The notes beneath the pieces were generated by a model. The model worked only from the letters and a program-made list of their open reading frames with translations. It searched no databases and was not told the origin of the DNA. Shown here piece by piece: positions 1-9,670 of a stretch of 64,000 bases of DNA. The stretch's first letter is position 1; each line of letters begins with the position of its first letter. Origin of the DNA: Methylotenera sp. (GTDB taxonomy: Bacteria > Pseudomonadota > Gammaproteobacteria > Burkholderiales > Methylophilaceae); contig JAHRYP010000009.1 in the NCBI GenBank assembly GCA_020622105.1, positions 26,615 to 90,614 on the forward strand, given 5' to 3'. The position numbers were made by a program, and so were the translations under genes.

Positions 1-2
1 TA

Positions 3-317
3 GCCAAAGAGATGCGACCGGGACAGCGTAATAATCTGGATGCATTATGCAGGCATTTTGGTATTGATAACTCAAGACGTACTTTACATGGTGCATTATT
101 GGATGCTGAACTATTAGCCGATGTGTATATGGCGATGACGCGGGGTCAGGAAAGCCTCATGATGACATTAGATAAGCCAGAGCAAACTGGTGTCGATGTT
201 GTGCCAAAGATTAACGCGCCCATTCTGGTTAAGCTGGCAAGTGCAGATGAACAGGCAGCGCATGAAGTGTATTTAGCAGGGCTGGCAAAATCGGGCAATT
301 GTATTTGGAATAGTTAA
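3..317 (+). CDS. dnaQ: DNA polymerase III epsilon subunit, C-terminal part (partial)
   Basis: This is the 3' end of a DnaQ-family 3'-5' proofreading exonuclease; the frame is open to the left edge, so the start lies outside the window. Visible is the last exonuclease motif region, LHGALLDAELLADVYMAM, where the conserved H-x4-D pair of DEDDh exonucleases sits, followed by the variable tail that in DnaQ binds the polymerase subunit. The tail is about 55 residues after that motif, in line with full-length DnaQ. In many betaproteobacteria dnaQ follows rnhA and a gloB-linked methyltransferase; here that methyltransferase is about 57 kb away, so the usual linkage is broken. Confidence 0.88.
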   Translation, partial: AKEMRPGQRNNLDALCRHFGIDNSRRTLHGALLDAELLADVYMAMTRGQESLMMTLDKPEQTGVDVVPKINAPILVKLASADEQAAHEVYLAGLAKSGNCIWNS

Positions 318-376
318 GCAGGGTTTTTAAGCAGTATTGATGTGTTTACGGTTTATACCGTTTAAGAAAGAATAAA

Positions 377-1462
377 ATGAATAAGACAATTTTAGTAACA
401 GGCGGCGCCGGTTTTATCGGCTCTAATTTTGTGCTGGCGTGGGTAAAGCAGGGTTTGGGAACCGTAGTAAATCTTGACAACCTCACCTATGCAGGAAATC
501 TTGATAACCTGACCTCATTAGGCCACAATGCACACCATATTTTTGTGCGTGGCGACATCGGTGACAGACATCTGCTAGATAAACTTCTGGCACAGCATAA
601 GCCATGTGCGGTAGTAAATTTTGCTGCTGAAAGTCATGTAGACAGATCAATTCACGGACCTGAAGACTTTATTCAAACCAATGTGGTCGGTACGTTCCAT
701 CTGCTTGAAGCAGTGCGTGGCTACTGGGGTGGGCTCGATACAGAACATAAGAAAAACTTCCGCTTCCTGCATGTGTCTACGGATGAAGTCTATGGTTCAT
801 TATCAAAAGATGACCCAGCATTTACTGAAACTACACCATATGCGCCTAACAGCCCGTATTCAGCTTCTAAAGCGGCATCAGACCATCTGGTGCGTGCGTA
901 TCATCATACTTATGGTTTGCCCACATTAACTACTAATTGCTCCAATAACTATGGTCCGCATCATTTCCCTGAAAAATTGATTCCATTGGTAATTCATAAT
1001 GCTTTAACCGGCAAACCATTACCGATTTACGGCAACGGCCAGCAGATTCGTGACTGGCTGTATGTGGAAGATCACTGTGCGGCGATCCGTCGTGTGCTGG
1101 AAGCTGGCAGGGTAGGTGAAGTTTATAACGTAGGTGGCTGGAACGAAAAACCTAACATTGAAGTGGTGCGCACACTGTGCAGAATGCTGGATAAGAAAAA
1201 GCCGCGTGCAGATGGCCACTCTTATGCAGAACAGATTACGTTTGTGGAAGATAGATTGGGTCATGACCAGCGTTATGCGATTGATGCCAGCAAAATATCC
1301 AATGAGTTAGGCTGGAAACCGGTTGAAACTTTTGACACAGGCATTGAGAAAACCGTGGACTGGTTCCTGCAGAATCAGGATTGGGTCAATAATGTGACCA
1401 GTGGCGAGTACCGCAATTGGGTGCAGACGCAATATGCAGAGCGTGGAGAAGAATTAGCATGA
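377..1462 (+). CDS. rfbB: dTDP-glucose 4,6-dehydratase
   Basis: Second enzyme of dTDP-L-rhamnose synthesis; it removes water from dTDP-glucose to give dTDP-4-keto-6-deoxyglucose, using bound NAD. The 361-residue protein is full length for the extended SDR family. The N-terminal Rossmann motif GGAGFIGSN, the active-site triplet region STDEVYG and the catalytic Y161-x3-K165 in [10 protein letters not shown] are all present. It is the first gene of a tight rfbB-rfbA-rfbC-rfbD operon and its stop codon overlaps the start of rfbA. The product feeds O-antigen or exopolysaccharide synthesis in the cytoplasm. Confidence 0.97.
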   Translation: MNKTILVTGGAGFIGSNFVLAWVKQGLGTVVNLDNLTYAGNLDNLTSLGHNAHHIFVRGDIGDRHLLDKLLAQHKPCAVVNFAAESHVDRSIHGPEDFIQTNVVGTFHLLEAVRGYWGGLDTEHKKNFRFLHVSTDEVYGSLSKDDPAFTETTPYAPNSPYSASKAASDHLVRAYHHTYGLPTLTTNCSNNYGPHHFPEKLIPLVIHNALTGKPLPIYGNGQQIRDWLYVEDHCAAIRRVLEAGRVGEVYNVGGWNEKPNIEVVRTLCRMLDKKKPRADGHSYAEQITFVEDRLGHDQRYAIDASKISNELGWKPVETFDTGIEKTVDWFLQNQDWVNNVTSGEYRNWVQTQYAERGEELA

Positions 1463-2334
1463 AAGGTATTATTTTAGCTGGAGGATCAGGCACACGCCTG
1501 CATCCGGTAACACAGGTGGTCTCCAAGCAACTGCTACCGGTTTACGACAAACCCATGATCTATTATCCGCTGACAACATTGATGCTGGCGGGTATTCGTG
1601 ACATTCTCGTGATTTCTACGCCTGAAGATACGCCGCGATTCCAGCAGTTACTGGGGGATGGCAGCCAATGGGGCGTGTCAATTCAATACGCAGTGCAGCC
1701 TTCACCTGATGGCCTTGCACAGGCATTTATTATCGGTAAAGACTTTATTGGTCAGGATAGTTGTGCGCTAGTACTCGGAGATAATATTTTTTATGGTCAC
1801 GAGCTTGCAGAAATGACACAGCAAGCGGCTAACCTTACACAAGGTGCTGCCGTGTTTGCATATCCTGTTAGCGATCCGGAGCGTTATGGCGTAGTTGAGT
1901 TTAATGCTCAGGGCCAGGCTATAAGCCTGGAAGAAAAGCCTGCAGTTCCAAAATCCAGATATGCAGTGACCGGATTATATTTCTACGATAATCGCGTGGT
2001 GGATATTGCTGCTCAGTTAAAACCTTCACCGCGCGGTGAGCTGGAAATTACCGATGTGAACCGCATTTATCTGGAAAGCGGTGATTTGCAGGTTAAAGTG
2101 ATGGGACGCGGTATTGCCTGGCTGGATACAGGAACGCATGACTCATTGCTGGAGGCTTCAATGTTTATCCAAACGATCGAGAAGCGTCAGGGCTTGAAAA
2201 TCGCGTGTCCGGAAGAAGTTGCCTATCGTATGCGTTACATCGATGCTGCTGCATTGGATGCGTTGGCGAATAAATATATTAAAAATGGTTATGGCCAGTA
2301 TCTGAAGCTGGTATTAAGCGAGCAGGTGTACTGA
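1459..2334 (+). CDS. rfbA: Glucose-1-phosphate thymidylyltransferase
   Basis: First enzyme of the dTDP-rhamnose pathway, joining dTTP and glucose-1-phosphate. The ORF track starts at 1417, but the nucleotidyltransferase signature [16 protein letters not shown] begins directly after the ATG at 1459, which overlaps the rfbB stop in an ATGA; I chose that start, giving 291 residues, the family's normal length. The sugar-binding LEEKP motif and the ITDVN segment are present. Feedback inhibition by dTDP-rhamnose is known for the family. Confidence 0.97.
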   Translation: MKGIILAGGSGTRLHPVTQVVSKQLLPVYDKPMIYYPLTTLMLAGIRDILVISTPEDTPRFQQLLGDGSQWGVSIQYAVQPSPDGLAQAFIIGKDFIGQDSCALVLGDNIFYGHELAEMTQQAANLTQGAAVFAYPVSDPERYGVVEFNAQGQAISLEEKPAVPKSRYAVTGLYFYDNRVVDIAAQLKPSPRGELEITDVNRIYLESGDLQVKVMGRGIAWLDTGTHDSLLEASMFIQTIEKRQGLKIACPEEVAYRMRYIDAAALDALANKYIKNGYGQYLKLVLSEQVY

Positions 2335-2882
2335 TGCAAGTCGTTCAAACAGCAATTCCGGAAGTGTTGATTTTAGAGCCGCAAGTTTACGGTGATGAAC
2401 GTGGTTTCTTTTTTGAGAGTTTCAATCAGCAGAAATTTGAAGCGCTCACCGGCGTTAAAGCAGATTTTGTGCAGGATAATCATTCCAGATCAGCGATTAA
2501 CGTATTACGCGGTTTGCATTACCAGATTCAGCAGCCACAGGGCAAGCTAGTGCGAGTGGTTGCAGGTGAAGTGTTTGATGTGGCGGTTGACCTGCGTCGG
2601 CAGTCTGCGACCTTTGGCAAATGGGTAGGGGTGATTCTTTCTGCCGAAAACAAACGTCAGCTCTGGGTTCCTCCCGGCTTCGCACATGGCTTTCTGGTAC
2701 TGAAAGAAGGCACCGAGTTTTTATATAAAACGACTGACTATTATGCGCCGCAGCACGAGCGCTGCATTCGTTGGGATGACCCGGAAATTGGTATTGAGTG
2801 GCCATTGTCAGGTGAGCCAGCATTATCAGCTAAAGACCAATTGGGGTTGAGTTTTTCGGAAGCCGATGTTTTTGAAGATTGA
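2334..2882 (+). CDS. rfbC: dTDP-4-dehydrorhamnose 3,5-epimerase
   Basis: Third enzyme of the pathway, inverting carbons 3 and 5 of dTDP-4-keto-6-deoxyglucose. The 182-residue cupin protein shows the diagnostic segments DERGFFFESFN near the N terminus, DNHSRS and LRGLHYQ with the catalytic histidine, and the WVPPGFAHGF loop. The ATG shares one base with the rfbA TGA, pointing to translational coupling. Confidence 0.97.
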   Translation: MQVVQTAIPEVLILEPQVYGDERGFFFESFNQQKFEALTGVKADFVQDNHSRSAINVLRGLHYQIQQPQGKLVRVVAGEVFDVAVDLRRQSATFGKWVGVILSAENKRQLWVPPGFAHGFLVLKEGTEFLYKTTDYYAPQHERCIRWDDPEIGIEWPLSGEPALSAKDQLGLSFSEADVFED

Positions 2883-2909
2883 CCCGATATTTTAGTAAGA
2901 GTAAACCTA

Positions 2910-3815
2910 GTGTATAAAAAAATATTACTTACCGGTGTGAATGGGCAGGTTGGCCATGCCTTGCAACAAGCCTTTTTAAAAGAAACTGCTTTTGCAGACC
3001 TTGTTGTTAGTCTGGATCGTAGCCAGCTCGACTTGACCGATCAGGACGCAATCCGCCGAGCAGTGCAGACGATTCAACCGGATTTGATCATTAATCCTGC
3101 TGCATACACAGCAGTAGATAAGGCTGAGTCAGAGCCTGAGCTGGCCTATGCAATTAATGCAGCAGCGCCGCAAGTGCTGGCAGAAGAAGCTGCCAAAGTG
3201 GGTGCCAGATTAATTCATTTTTCTACTGACTATGTGTATGCCGGTAATAAATTGGGTACTTACGTTGAAGAGGATACAACGCAGCCTTTAAGCGTTTATG
3301 GCAAAAGCAAACTTGCGGGTGAAGAGGCAATCAGGTCAGTCGGGCTGCCGCACCTTATTTTTCGCACCTCATGGGTGTATGGTGCTTATGGCAAAAACTT
3401 CTTGAAAACGATTTTACGATTAGCCGCAGAGCGCGATGAACTGCGAATTGTAGCTGATCAGTTTGGCGCACCTACCAGCAGCACAAGTATTGCCAATGCA
3501 GTTTTGTCTGTGATGAGCAATTGGCAGAATGAACTTACTGGCACCTATCATCTGGTGAATGCAGGTCAGACTTCATGGCATGGTTTTGCAGTAGCTATTG
3601 TAGAAGAATACAACCGTATTCAGATGGCGCATGGTCTGCCATTACTTAAAGCCAGCGCGGAAAACATACAGGCAATCACTACACAGGACTATCCAACACC
3701 AGCGGCACGTCCAGCTAATTCATGTTTAGACTGCACCAAGCTGGTAACGGATTTCTCAGTAAGATTACCTGATTGGCATGCCGCATTGATTACTGAGCTG
3801 CAAGCCATCAGCTAA
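2910..3815 (+). CDS. rfbD: dTDP-4-dehydrorhamnose reductase
   Basis: Last enzyme of dTDP-L-rhamnose synthesis, reducing the 4-keto group with NAD(P)H. The start is GTG at 2910. The nucleotide-binding motif TGVNGQVG, the STDYVYAG segment and the catalytic YGKSKLAGE (Y-x3-K) are visible; at 301 residues it has normal length. It is separated from rfbC by 27 bases and closes the operon. Convergent QueD-like gene follows within about 20 bases; I see no convincing terminator between them. Confidence 0.96.
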   Translation: MYKKILLTGVNGQVGHALQQAFLKETAFADLVVSLDRSQLDLTDQDAIRRAVQTIQPDLIINPAAYTAVDKAESEPELAYAINAAAPQVLAEEAAKVGARLIHFSTDYVYAGNKLGTYVEEDTTQPLSVYGKSKLAGEEAIRSVGLPHLIFRTSWVYGAYGKNFLKTILRLAAERDELRIVADQFGAPTSSTSIANAVLSVMSNWQNELTGTYHLVNAGQTSWHGFAVAIVEEYNRIQMAHGLPLLKASAENIQAITTQDYPTPAARPANSCLDCTKLVTDFSVRLPDWHAALITELQAIS

Positions 3816-3832
3816 ACAAGTTTAATCTAAAG

Positions 3833-4273
3833 CTAGCCTAGTGCGTCAGCCCAGCTATTCGGCGTTTCATACAGGCGCACTTTTTCCAGTTTTAAGTGAT
3901 TACCATAAGTGTCATCGTATTTGGATTTGAGAATTCTGAATGCTTCTAACGCCATGTTTTCTGCCGTAGGCACAGTAGGGAAAACAACTGTTTTGTGATC
4001 TGGCAGCGAGTTTAAGAAGTTCAGCACTTCAGTATCGTGCTGATACACTAAAAACGCGTGATCCCAGATATTGACTACAGACTCTTTGGCAATTGCTTTC
4101 ACGTCCGAGAAGTCCATCACCATGCCATTCTCAGAGGCATTCTCTTGCTTGATGATGTCGCCAGACAGGGTGATTTCTAGTACGTAACGATGGCCATGCA
4201 GGTTTCTGCATTGGCTTTTATGGTTAGGAATACGATGTCCGGAGTCAAACTCAAGGCGAGTGGTAATTTGCAT
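3833..4273 (-). CDS. queD: 6-carboxytetrahydropterin synthase / 6-pyruvoyl-tetrahydropterin synthase family
   Basis: Converts dihydroneopterin triphosphate to 6-carboxytetrahydropterin in queuosine synthesis if it is a true QueD. The zinc-site and catalytic segment QCRNLHGHRY (Cys plus two His), the first zinc histidine in FDSGHRI, and the WDHAFL and LYETPNSWAD segments are all visible. The ORF can start at a GTG (4285) or an ATG (4273); neither has a good ribosome site, and I prefer the ATG because the conserved family sequence begins at once after it. In an H4MPT-using organism another pterin role cannot be excluded; no other queuosine genes are in the window. Confidence 0.85.
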   Translation of the reverse strand: MQITTRLEFDSGHRIPNHKSQCRNLHGHRYVLEITLSGDIIKQENASENGMVMDFSDVKAIAKESVVNIWDHAFLVYQHDTEVLNFLNSLPDHKTVVFPTVPTAENMALEAFRILKSKYDDTYGNHLKLEKVRLYETPNSWADALG

Positions 4274-4610
4274 AAATGCGGTCACTTAAAGAATGCTTAA
4301 TTTATAAAATGCGTATTATACGCTGACTAGCGTTACTTTTTAATTGACTGCTGTTTCAGGTGATTTTGAATCGGATATTGTAGATATGAATAATTTAAAT
4401 ATCCTTGTATGTTTAAGAAAAATTAGAAGACTTCTTTATGATGATTTCAGTTTTTCTAATATTAATATAGCGATAAATATCCCTGCTATTTTGAGTAAAG
4501 ACTTATTTATTCAGCATTATTTGTTCACAATGGAGCTAATGTTTACTTCTTCTAGAGACTAGAGGTACTATAGATCATGAGGTTAATAAAAATAAAACTT
4601 AGCCCGGAAT
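4274..4610. other. AT-rich intergenic region before the diguanylate cyclase gene
   Basis: About 340 bases separate the divergent QueD-like gene and the diguanylate cyclase gene. It must carry the promoters of both. A 72-codon ORF (4344-4562, plus strand) lies inside, but it has no recognisable family, no clear ribosome site and a composition typical of AT-rich intergenic DNA, so I do not call it a gene. No strong hairpin or repeat was seen. Confidence 0.5.
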
Positions 4611-7385
4611 ATGAGCATTTCAAATACCTTTAATTTTCATTCAATTAAATCCCGCGTGACCTTATTTACGCTGGGAATTTTTGTTATTGGAATTTGGATA
4701 CTATATTTTTTAATCAGTCAAAAATTGCATGACGATATGCAAAAGCAGCTGGCAAACCAACAATCCTCAATAGCTGCAATTCTTGCAACACAGGTTGACG
4801 AAGAGCTGCGTGAGCGCCTGAATGTACTAGAAAAAATTACTGAGAAAATTGCGCCAATAGCATTAATTGACAACAAGCTGTTGCAAGTGACATTGGAAGA
4901 GCAACTGGTGATACAAAGACTCTTTAATGCGGGTGCATTTGTTGTCGGTGCAGATGGAGTGGCTGTCGCATCTATCCCGTCTTCGATAAAAAGAGTAGGC
5001 ATTAGCTATATTGAGCGCGACTATATAGTCGCTGCGCTTAAAGATGGTAAATCAACTATTAGCAGGCCCGTCATTGGTAAAGTGCTAGGAACACCGCTTT
5101 TTAATGTGGTAGTACCGGTTCGCGATTCTCAAGGGTCAGTAGTTGCTGCATTAGCAGGCGTGACGGATCTTGGAAAGCCAAATTTTTTAGACAAAGTTTT
5201 TCAAAACAGCTACAGCAAGACCGGCTATTTTCTGCTTGAAGACGCTAAAAATAGATTGATTATCACAGGTACTGACAAGCGCCGCATTATGCAGAAACTG
5301 CCAGCACCTGGTGTTAATAAACTTATTGATCGTCATGTAAATGGATTTGATGATACCGATATTACCGTCAGCCCCCTTGGCGTAAAAGTACTGGCCTCGG
5401 CGAAACGGGTGCATATTGCAGATTGGTTTATTGTTGTAGCATTGCCGGTTCAAGAAGCGTTTGCACCAATTGATGATATGAAAAAGCATATTATGCTTTT
5501 TGCAACATTAATGACAATTGTTGCAGGTGGCTTAATATGGTGGATGCTAAAACGCGAACTGGTACCTATGTTTACGGCGGTAAAACAGCTTGCTGCATTA
5601 TCTAAAGCCGGAGGTAGTCACCAGCCATTGCCCACCGGCGTTAATAACGAAATTAGCGAGCTAATTAACGGGTTTAATAACTTATTAGATGTGCTAGGAA
5701 AAAGGAGTGCGCAACTTCATGCTCTGCTGCAAAGCATTCCTGACCTTGTTTGGCTGAAAGACACTAACGGTATTTACATGTCGTGTAACTCGGCATTCGA
5801 ACGACTCTATGGTGCTAAAGAAGCCGATATTATTGGCAAGACAGATTATGACTTCATTGATAAGCAGCAGGCAGATTTGTTTCGTGAGAATGACCGTAAA
5901 GCAATGATTGCGCATAAAGCAGTATCTAACGAAGAATGGCTTACTTTTGCTGAGGGTGGTTATCGGGGTTTGTTTGAAACTATCAAAGTGCCTGTAAAAA
6001 ATGCTAACGGCCAAATCATAGGTGTTCTTGGAATTTCTCGCGACATGAGTGAACGCAAGGCAGCTGAGCTTAAGCTGCGTATGTTGTCTACGGCTATTGA
6101 ACAAAGTCCGACATCTGTTGCCATTACAAACGTTGAAGCTAAAATCGAATATATCAACTCAGCCTTTACCAAAGAAGCTGGTTATACGCTGGATGAAGTG
6201 CTCGGAAAGAACCCACGTGTATTGCAATCAGGGATGACTGATACAAAGGTTTATGATGACATGTGGTCAAAAATAACCAATGGTGAGAGCTGGCAAGGCG
6301 AGTTTGTTAATAAGCGTAAAAATGGCGAGATATTTTACGAAGAAGCATATATTTCTCCTATCAAGGATGATGCAGGCAATGCAAGCCACTACGTGGCTGT
6401 GAAACTGGATGTCACTTCACGAAAAGAGGCAGAACGGGCGCTGCGTGAATCTAATAAAAAAATGGACTCGCTGCTGCAATCTTTAGCTGAAGGTGCCTAT
6501 GGTGTTGATAACGAAGGTAACTGTACTTTTGTAAACAATTCATTTTTAAGAATTCTAGGTTATGAAACTGAAGATGAACTGGTAGGCAAGCATATTCACG
6601 AACTCATTCATCACTCGCATGCAGATGGTACGCACTACCCAGCTAGCGAATGTCGAATATATGCAGCTTATAGAAATAATGTTGAAGATCATTGCGCTGA
6701 TGAAGTATTTTGGCATAAGAGTGGTTATGCAATCCAGGTGGAATATTGGTCACAGCCTATCGTGGTAGATGGCGTAGTGATTGGTGCAATCGCAACGTTT
6801 TTTGATATTACTGAGCGCAAGAAAATGGAGCAGCAGATACGTCATCTTGCGCTTCATGATGTGCTTACCAACCTGCCTAACCGCCGTCTATTGATTGAAC
6901 GTATAAGTCAGGCGCAATTATCCAGCAAACGCAGTCTTCAGTACTGCGCATTAATGTTCATGGACCTGGACAATTTTAAACCGCTAAATGATGCGCATGG
7001 ACATGAAGCGGGCGACAAGTTGCTAATTGAAGTTGCAAATCGTTTGCTGAAGAGCGTAAGAGAAATAGATACTGTAGCTCGCATTGGAGGTGATGAGTTT
7101 GTAGTGATGTTGACTGAGCTTGATACGGATGAATCACTATCAAGGCAGCAAGCTGAAAAGGTATCTGAAAAAATTCGCTCTGCTTTAGCCGAGCCTTATT
7201 TTATTAATGTGACGAACGATGGCGGCGTTAATACTGTTGTAGAACACTATTGCACTGCGAGTATAGGAGTAGTGTTGTTTAAAGGTACGGCTCCAAGTAA
7301 AGAAGAAGTGATTAAACTTGCAGATGATGGAATGTATCAGGCTAAGAATGCAGGTCGCAACAAGGTGATTTTTTATGAAAAATAA
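4611..7385 (+). CDS. Membrane diguanylate cyclase with Cache, triple PAS and GGDEF domains
   Basis: Predicted to make cyclic di-GMP in response to an external signal. Order in the 924-residue protein: transmembrane helix about 15-36, periplasmic Cache-like sensor to about 290, second helix about 292-312, a short HAMP-like linker, PAS about 367-485, PAS about 490-605, a third PAS about 612-745, then GGDEF from about 748. The active-site GGDEF is exact (826-830) and the product-inhibition I-site RxxD precedes it in REIDTVARIGGDEF, so the enzyme should be active and feedback-controlled. There is no EAL domain. It stands alone; the ligand is unknown. The neighbouring rhamnose genes hint at surface polysaccharide control, but this is inference. 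Confidence 0.92.
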   Translation: MSISNTFNFHSIKSRVTLFTLGIFVIGIWILYFLISQKLHDDMQKQLANQQSSIAAILATQVDEELRERLNVLEKITEKIAPIALIDNKLLQVTLEEQLVIQRLFNAGAFVVGADGVAVASIPSSIKRVGISYIERDYIVAALKDGKSTISRPVIGKVLGTPLFNVVVPVRDSQGSVVAALAGVTDLGKPNFLDKVFQNSYSKTGYFLLEDAKNRLIITGTDKRRIMQKLPAPGVNKLIDRHVNGFDDTDITVSPLGVKVLASAKRVHIADWFIVVALPVQEAFAPIDDMKKHIMLFATLMTIVAGGLIWWMLKRELVPMFTAVKQLAALSKAGGSHQPLPTGVNNEISELINGFNNLLDVLGKRSAQLHALLQSIPDLVWLKDTNGIYMSCNSAFERLYGAKEADIIGKTDYDFIDKQQADLFRENDRKAMIAHKAVSNEEWLTFAEGGYRGLFETIKVPVKNANGQIIGVLGISRDMSERKAAELKLRMLSTAIEQSPTSVAITNVEAKIEYINSAFTKEAGYTLDEVLGKNPRVLQSGMTDTKVYDDMWSKITNGESWQGEFVNKRKNGEIFYEEAYISPIKDDAGNASHYVAVKLDVTSRKEAERALRESNKKMDSLLQSLAEGAYGVDNEGNCTFVNNSFLRILGYETEDELVGKHIHELIHHSHADGTHYPASECRIYAAYRNNVEDHCADEVFWHKSGYAIQVEYWSQPIVVDGVVIGAIATFFDITERKKMEQQIRHLALHDVLTNLPNRRLLIERISQAQLSSKRSLQYCALMFMDLDNFKPLNDAHGHEAGDKLLIEVANRLLKSVREIDTVARIGGDEFVVMLTELDTDESLSRQQAEKVSEKIRSALAEPYFINVTNDGGVNTVVEHYCTASIGVVLFKGTAPSKEEVIKLADDGMYQAKNAGRNKVIFYEK

Positions 7386-7473
7386 CCACACATCAACCAA
7401 TTGCAGACTCTGAATATGATATTTGGCACGGCTATACTGCGGGTTGAGTACTCTTTATTGTATTGGCTGTAGA

Positions 7474-8394
7474 TTAAAGTAAAAGCGCTTCAACGTGACT
7501 GCATACGGCATCAGCTAGAGCACCAAGGTGATAGCCGCCTTCCAGAGACGATATTACACGTCCTTTGGCATGTTGCTTAGCCACTTTTTTGATGAATCCA
7601 GTCATCCATGCATAGTCGGCATCCAATAGACGCATATCTGCCAGCGGATCGTCTGCGTGTGCATCAAAGCCAGCAGAGATGTAAATAATTTCCGGCTTGA
7701 ACTGATTCAAGGCAGGTAAAAACTCTTGTTCAAATACCTGCTCAAATTCTTTACGCCCTGATTTTGCGGGCAGCGGAATATTGAGCATCCTGTCGCTACG
7801 TGTATCGGCTCCGCGATGCGGGTAGAACGGGTGCTGAAAGGTCGAGCACAGCATTACGCGCGGGTCGTTCCTGAAAATATCTTCGGTACCGTCGCCATGA
7901 TGCACATCAAAGTCGATTATCGCCGCACGTTTGATGCCATACTTTTCAAAAGCATGTGCCACGCCTACCGCAACATGATTGAAGATGCAGAACCCAGCGC
8001 TGTTGGCGCGTCCGGCATGATGACCGGGTGGCCTGATGCAGCAAAAGGCGTTATCTGCCATATTGCGCATGACGAGGTCAGTTGCGAATATCACAGCGCC
8101 ACTGGCATGCAATGCTGCTGAACGACTCATGGGCCCCATTGCGGTATCAGCATCTAATCTCACTAATCCAGCTTTAGGTGACAATGCACGTATCTTCTGC
8201 ACATATTCACTGCTATGAACACGCTGTAGTTCGCGGTCTGTGGCTAATGGTGCTTCGTAAATGTCGAGTTTTTGATAAATGCCGTTTTTGATGAGGGCAT
8301 TCTTAATGGCGGTAATGCGGGCAGGCGATTCAGGATGGCTGCCATCCATCACATGCAACAGCGTATCCGGATGCGAGATAAATGCCGTTTTCAT
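7474..8394 (-). CDS. Histone-deacetylase-family zinc hydrolase
   Basis: Belongs to the arginase/deacetylase fold family that includes class II histone deacetylases, acetoin-utilization proteins and bacterial polyamine deacetylases. The diagnostic RPPGHHAG histidine pair, the zinc site DFDVHHGDGTE, and the distal AGFDAHADDPLA aspartate region are all intact in 306 residues. Substrate is not predictable from sequence; polyamine, acetyl-lysine or other acyl-amide are all possible. It lies 5 bases downstream of rsgA on the same strand and is probably cotranscribed. Confidence 0.92.
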   Translation of the reverse strand: MKTAFISHPDTLLHVMDGSHPESPARITAIKNALIKNGIYQKLDIYEAPLATDRELQRVHSSEYVQKIRALSPKAGLVRLDADTAMGPMSRSAALHASGAVIFATDLVMRNMADNAFCCIRPPGHHAGRANSAGFCIFNHVAVGVAHAFEKYGIKRAAIIDFDVHHGDGTEDIFRNDPRVMLCSTFQHPFYPHRGADTRSDRMLNIPLPAKSGRKEFEQVFEQEFLPALNQFKPEIIYISAGFDAHADDPLADMRLLDADYAWMTGFIKKVAKQHAKGRVISSLEGGYHLGALADAVCSHVEALLL

Positions 8395-8399
8395 GGCTG

Positions 8400-9299
8400 C
8401 TAATGAGAAATTTCAGTACGCAGCATTTTGTAAATCGCCAGCCTTTCCGGTGATATCTTATGGGCTGCTGCTGCTTCACTAATAGCACAGTCAGGTTCCT
8501 GCAAATGTTTGCAGTTATTAAACCGGCACTTACCTAAAAAAGGCCTGAATTCGATGAATGCATGCTCAAGCTCGTCGGTGCTTAGATGATGCAAGCCGAA
8601 TTCCTGCAGACCCGGCGAGTCGATCAGAATGCTGTTTGCATCGAGATGATACAAATGAGCTGCCGTCGTCGTATGTTTACCGCTATCGAGCACTTTGCTG
8701 ACTTCCTGCGTGCGTACAGCCTCATTTGGCAGTAATGCGTTGATCATAGTCGATTTTCCCATACCGGACTGGCCTACCAGAATGCTGACTTCACCTTGTA
8801 AAAATGGCCTGAGAGTAGAAATATCTTCTTTAGCGGATAGCGGTAACACCTGATAGCCGAGTGCAGTGTAAAGCTCAAGCTTTTGTTTTGCATTGTCGTT
8901 ATCGGCTAAATCACATTTGTTCAGCACGATTAATGCTTTGATTCCGGCGGCCTCCGCAGCAATCAGGCAGCGATTCAGCAGCGCTTCATAAAAGCTGGGT
9001 TGCGTAGCGAGTACGATGATGATCTGCGTGACATTGGCTGCCAGCGTTTTGCTTTTAAAAGCGTTGCTGCGGTAAAGCAGGGTTGTGCGTGGCACGATGT
9101 TTTCAATCACGCCTTCGCGCTTATCCGTGAGCTTGACTGTGACATGGTCTCCACAGGCAACATCGGTTTTTTTGCCGCGCGTAACGCAGCTGATGCGGTG
9201 CATAGTTTCAGCGAGTTCGACTTTATAGCGTTTGCCATAAGCGGCTACTACTGTACCTTGCAAGTCGCCTTGCGCTAGGGTGTTGTCTGGTGATTGCAC
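8400..9299 (-). CDS. rsgA: Small-subunit ribosome biogenesis GTPase RsgA
   Basis: Late maturation factor of the 30S ribosomal subunit, with ribosome-stimulated GTPase activity. It shows the circular permutation typical of RsgA: N-terminal OB-fold, then G4 NKCD (127-130) before the P-loop GQSGMGKS (176-183), then DSPG, and a C-terminal zinc region CRFNNCKHLQEPDC. The start is GTG at 9299, just after the cytochrome gene. Length 299 is normal. In many betaproteobacteria rsgA is next to a Ste24-like peptidase and orn, as here. Confidence 0.96.
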   Translation of the reverse strand: MQSPDNTLAQGDLQGTVVAAYGKRYKVELAETMHRISCVTRGKKTDVACGDHVTVKLTDKREGVIENIVPRTTLLYRSNAFKSKTLAANVTQIIIVLATQPSFYEALLNRCLIAAEAAGIKALIVLNKCDLADNDNAKQKLELYTALGYQVLPLSAKEDISTLRPFLQGEVSILVGQSGMGKSTMINALLPNEAVRTQEVSKVLDSGKHTTTAAHLYHLDANSILIDSPGLQEFGLHHLSTDELEHAFIEFRPFLGKCRFNNCKHLQEPDCAISEAAAAHKISPERLAIYKMLRTEISH

Positions 9300-9331
9300 T
9301 ATTTTATTATTTTTAATTTTATTATTCTTAA

Positions 9332-9643
9332 CTATTCAGTAAATTTGTAGTAAGTCTGGTTGAGATATTTTGCAACATTAAGCTCTTCATCCTCAAACCA
9401 TTTCAAGTCGAGCATAGTATTACAGTTACGAATCTGCGCTACCAGACCCTTGGCAGATTTCACCTTGCGGTAATCTCGTGTGTAAATTGCAGAACCATCA
9501 CCGCCAAAGCTCGAGGCATGGCAGCTGATACAGTTTTTTTCAACCAGCGCTTTACCGGCGCTCGCGTCGCCAGTCTTGAAAGGTTCTGCCAGTGCATAGC
9601 TATTTACCAGTAACAACCCAGCGAGTAAGCATAGTGATTTCAT
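9332..9643 (-). CDS. Small monoheme c-type cytochrome
   Basis: A 103-residue secreted cytochrome c: Sec signal peptide about 1-19 (ending SYALA), mature start at EPFKTGD, and one heme motif C38-I-S-C-H42. No Met-containing loop like that of classic c-type carriers is obvious in the C-terminal half, so the sixth heme ligand is uncertain. The track starts 57 bases further upstream, but ATG at 9643 directly precedes the signal peptide and was chosen; the upstream extension runs towards a repeat element. Its place in an operon with a peptidase and rsgA gives no redox partner. Electron carrier role is inferred. Confidence 0.85.
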   Translation of the reverse strand: MKSLCLLAGLLLVNSYALAEPFKTGDASAGKALVEKNCISCHASSFGGDGSAIYTRDYRKVKSAKGLVAQIRNCNTMLDLKWFEDEELNVAKYLNQTYYKFTE

Positions 9644-9670
9644 ATCAACGCCTTTAAAACAGAGTATTAA

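Noticed and set aside
2497-2823. Antisense ORF in rfbC, and similar long antisense ORFs in mch, lon and hps
   Set aside because: They lie fully within conserved genes in other frames and show no family features.
4344-4562. 72-codon plus-strand ORF before the diguanylate cyclase gene
   Set aside because: No family, no ribosome site and composition like intergenic DNA; chance ORF is likely.
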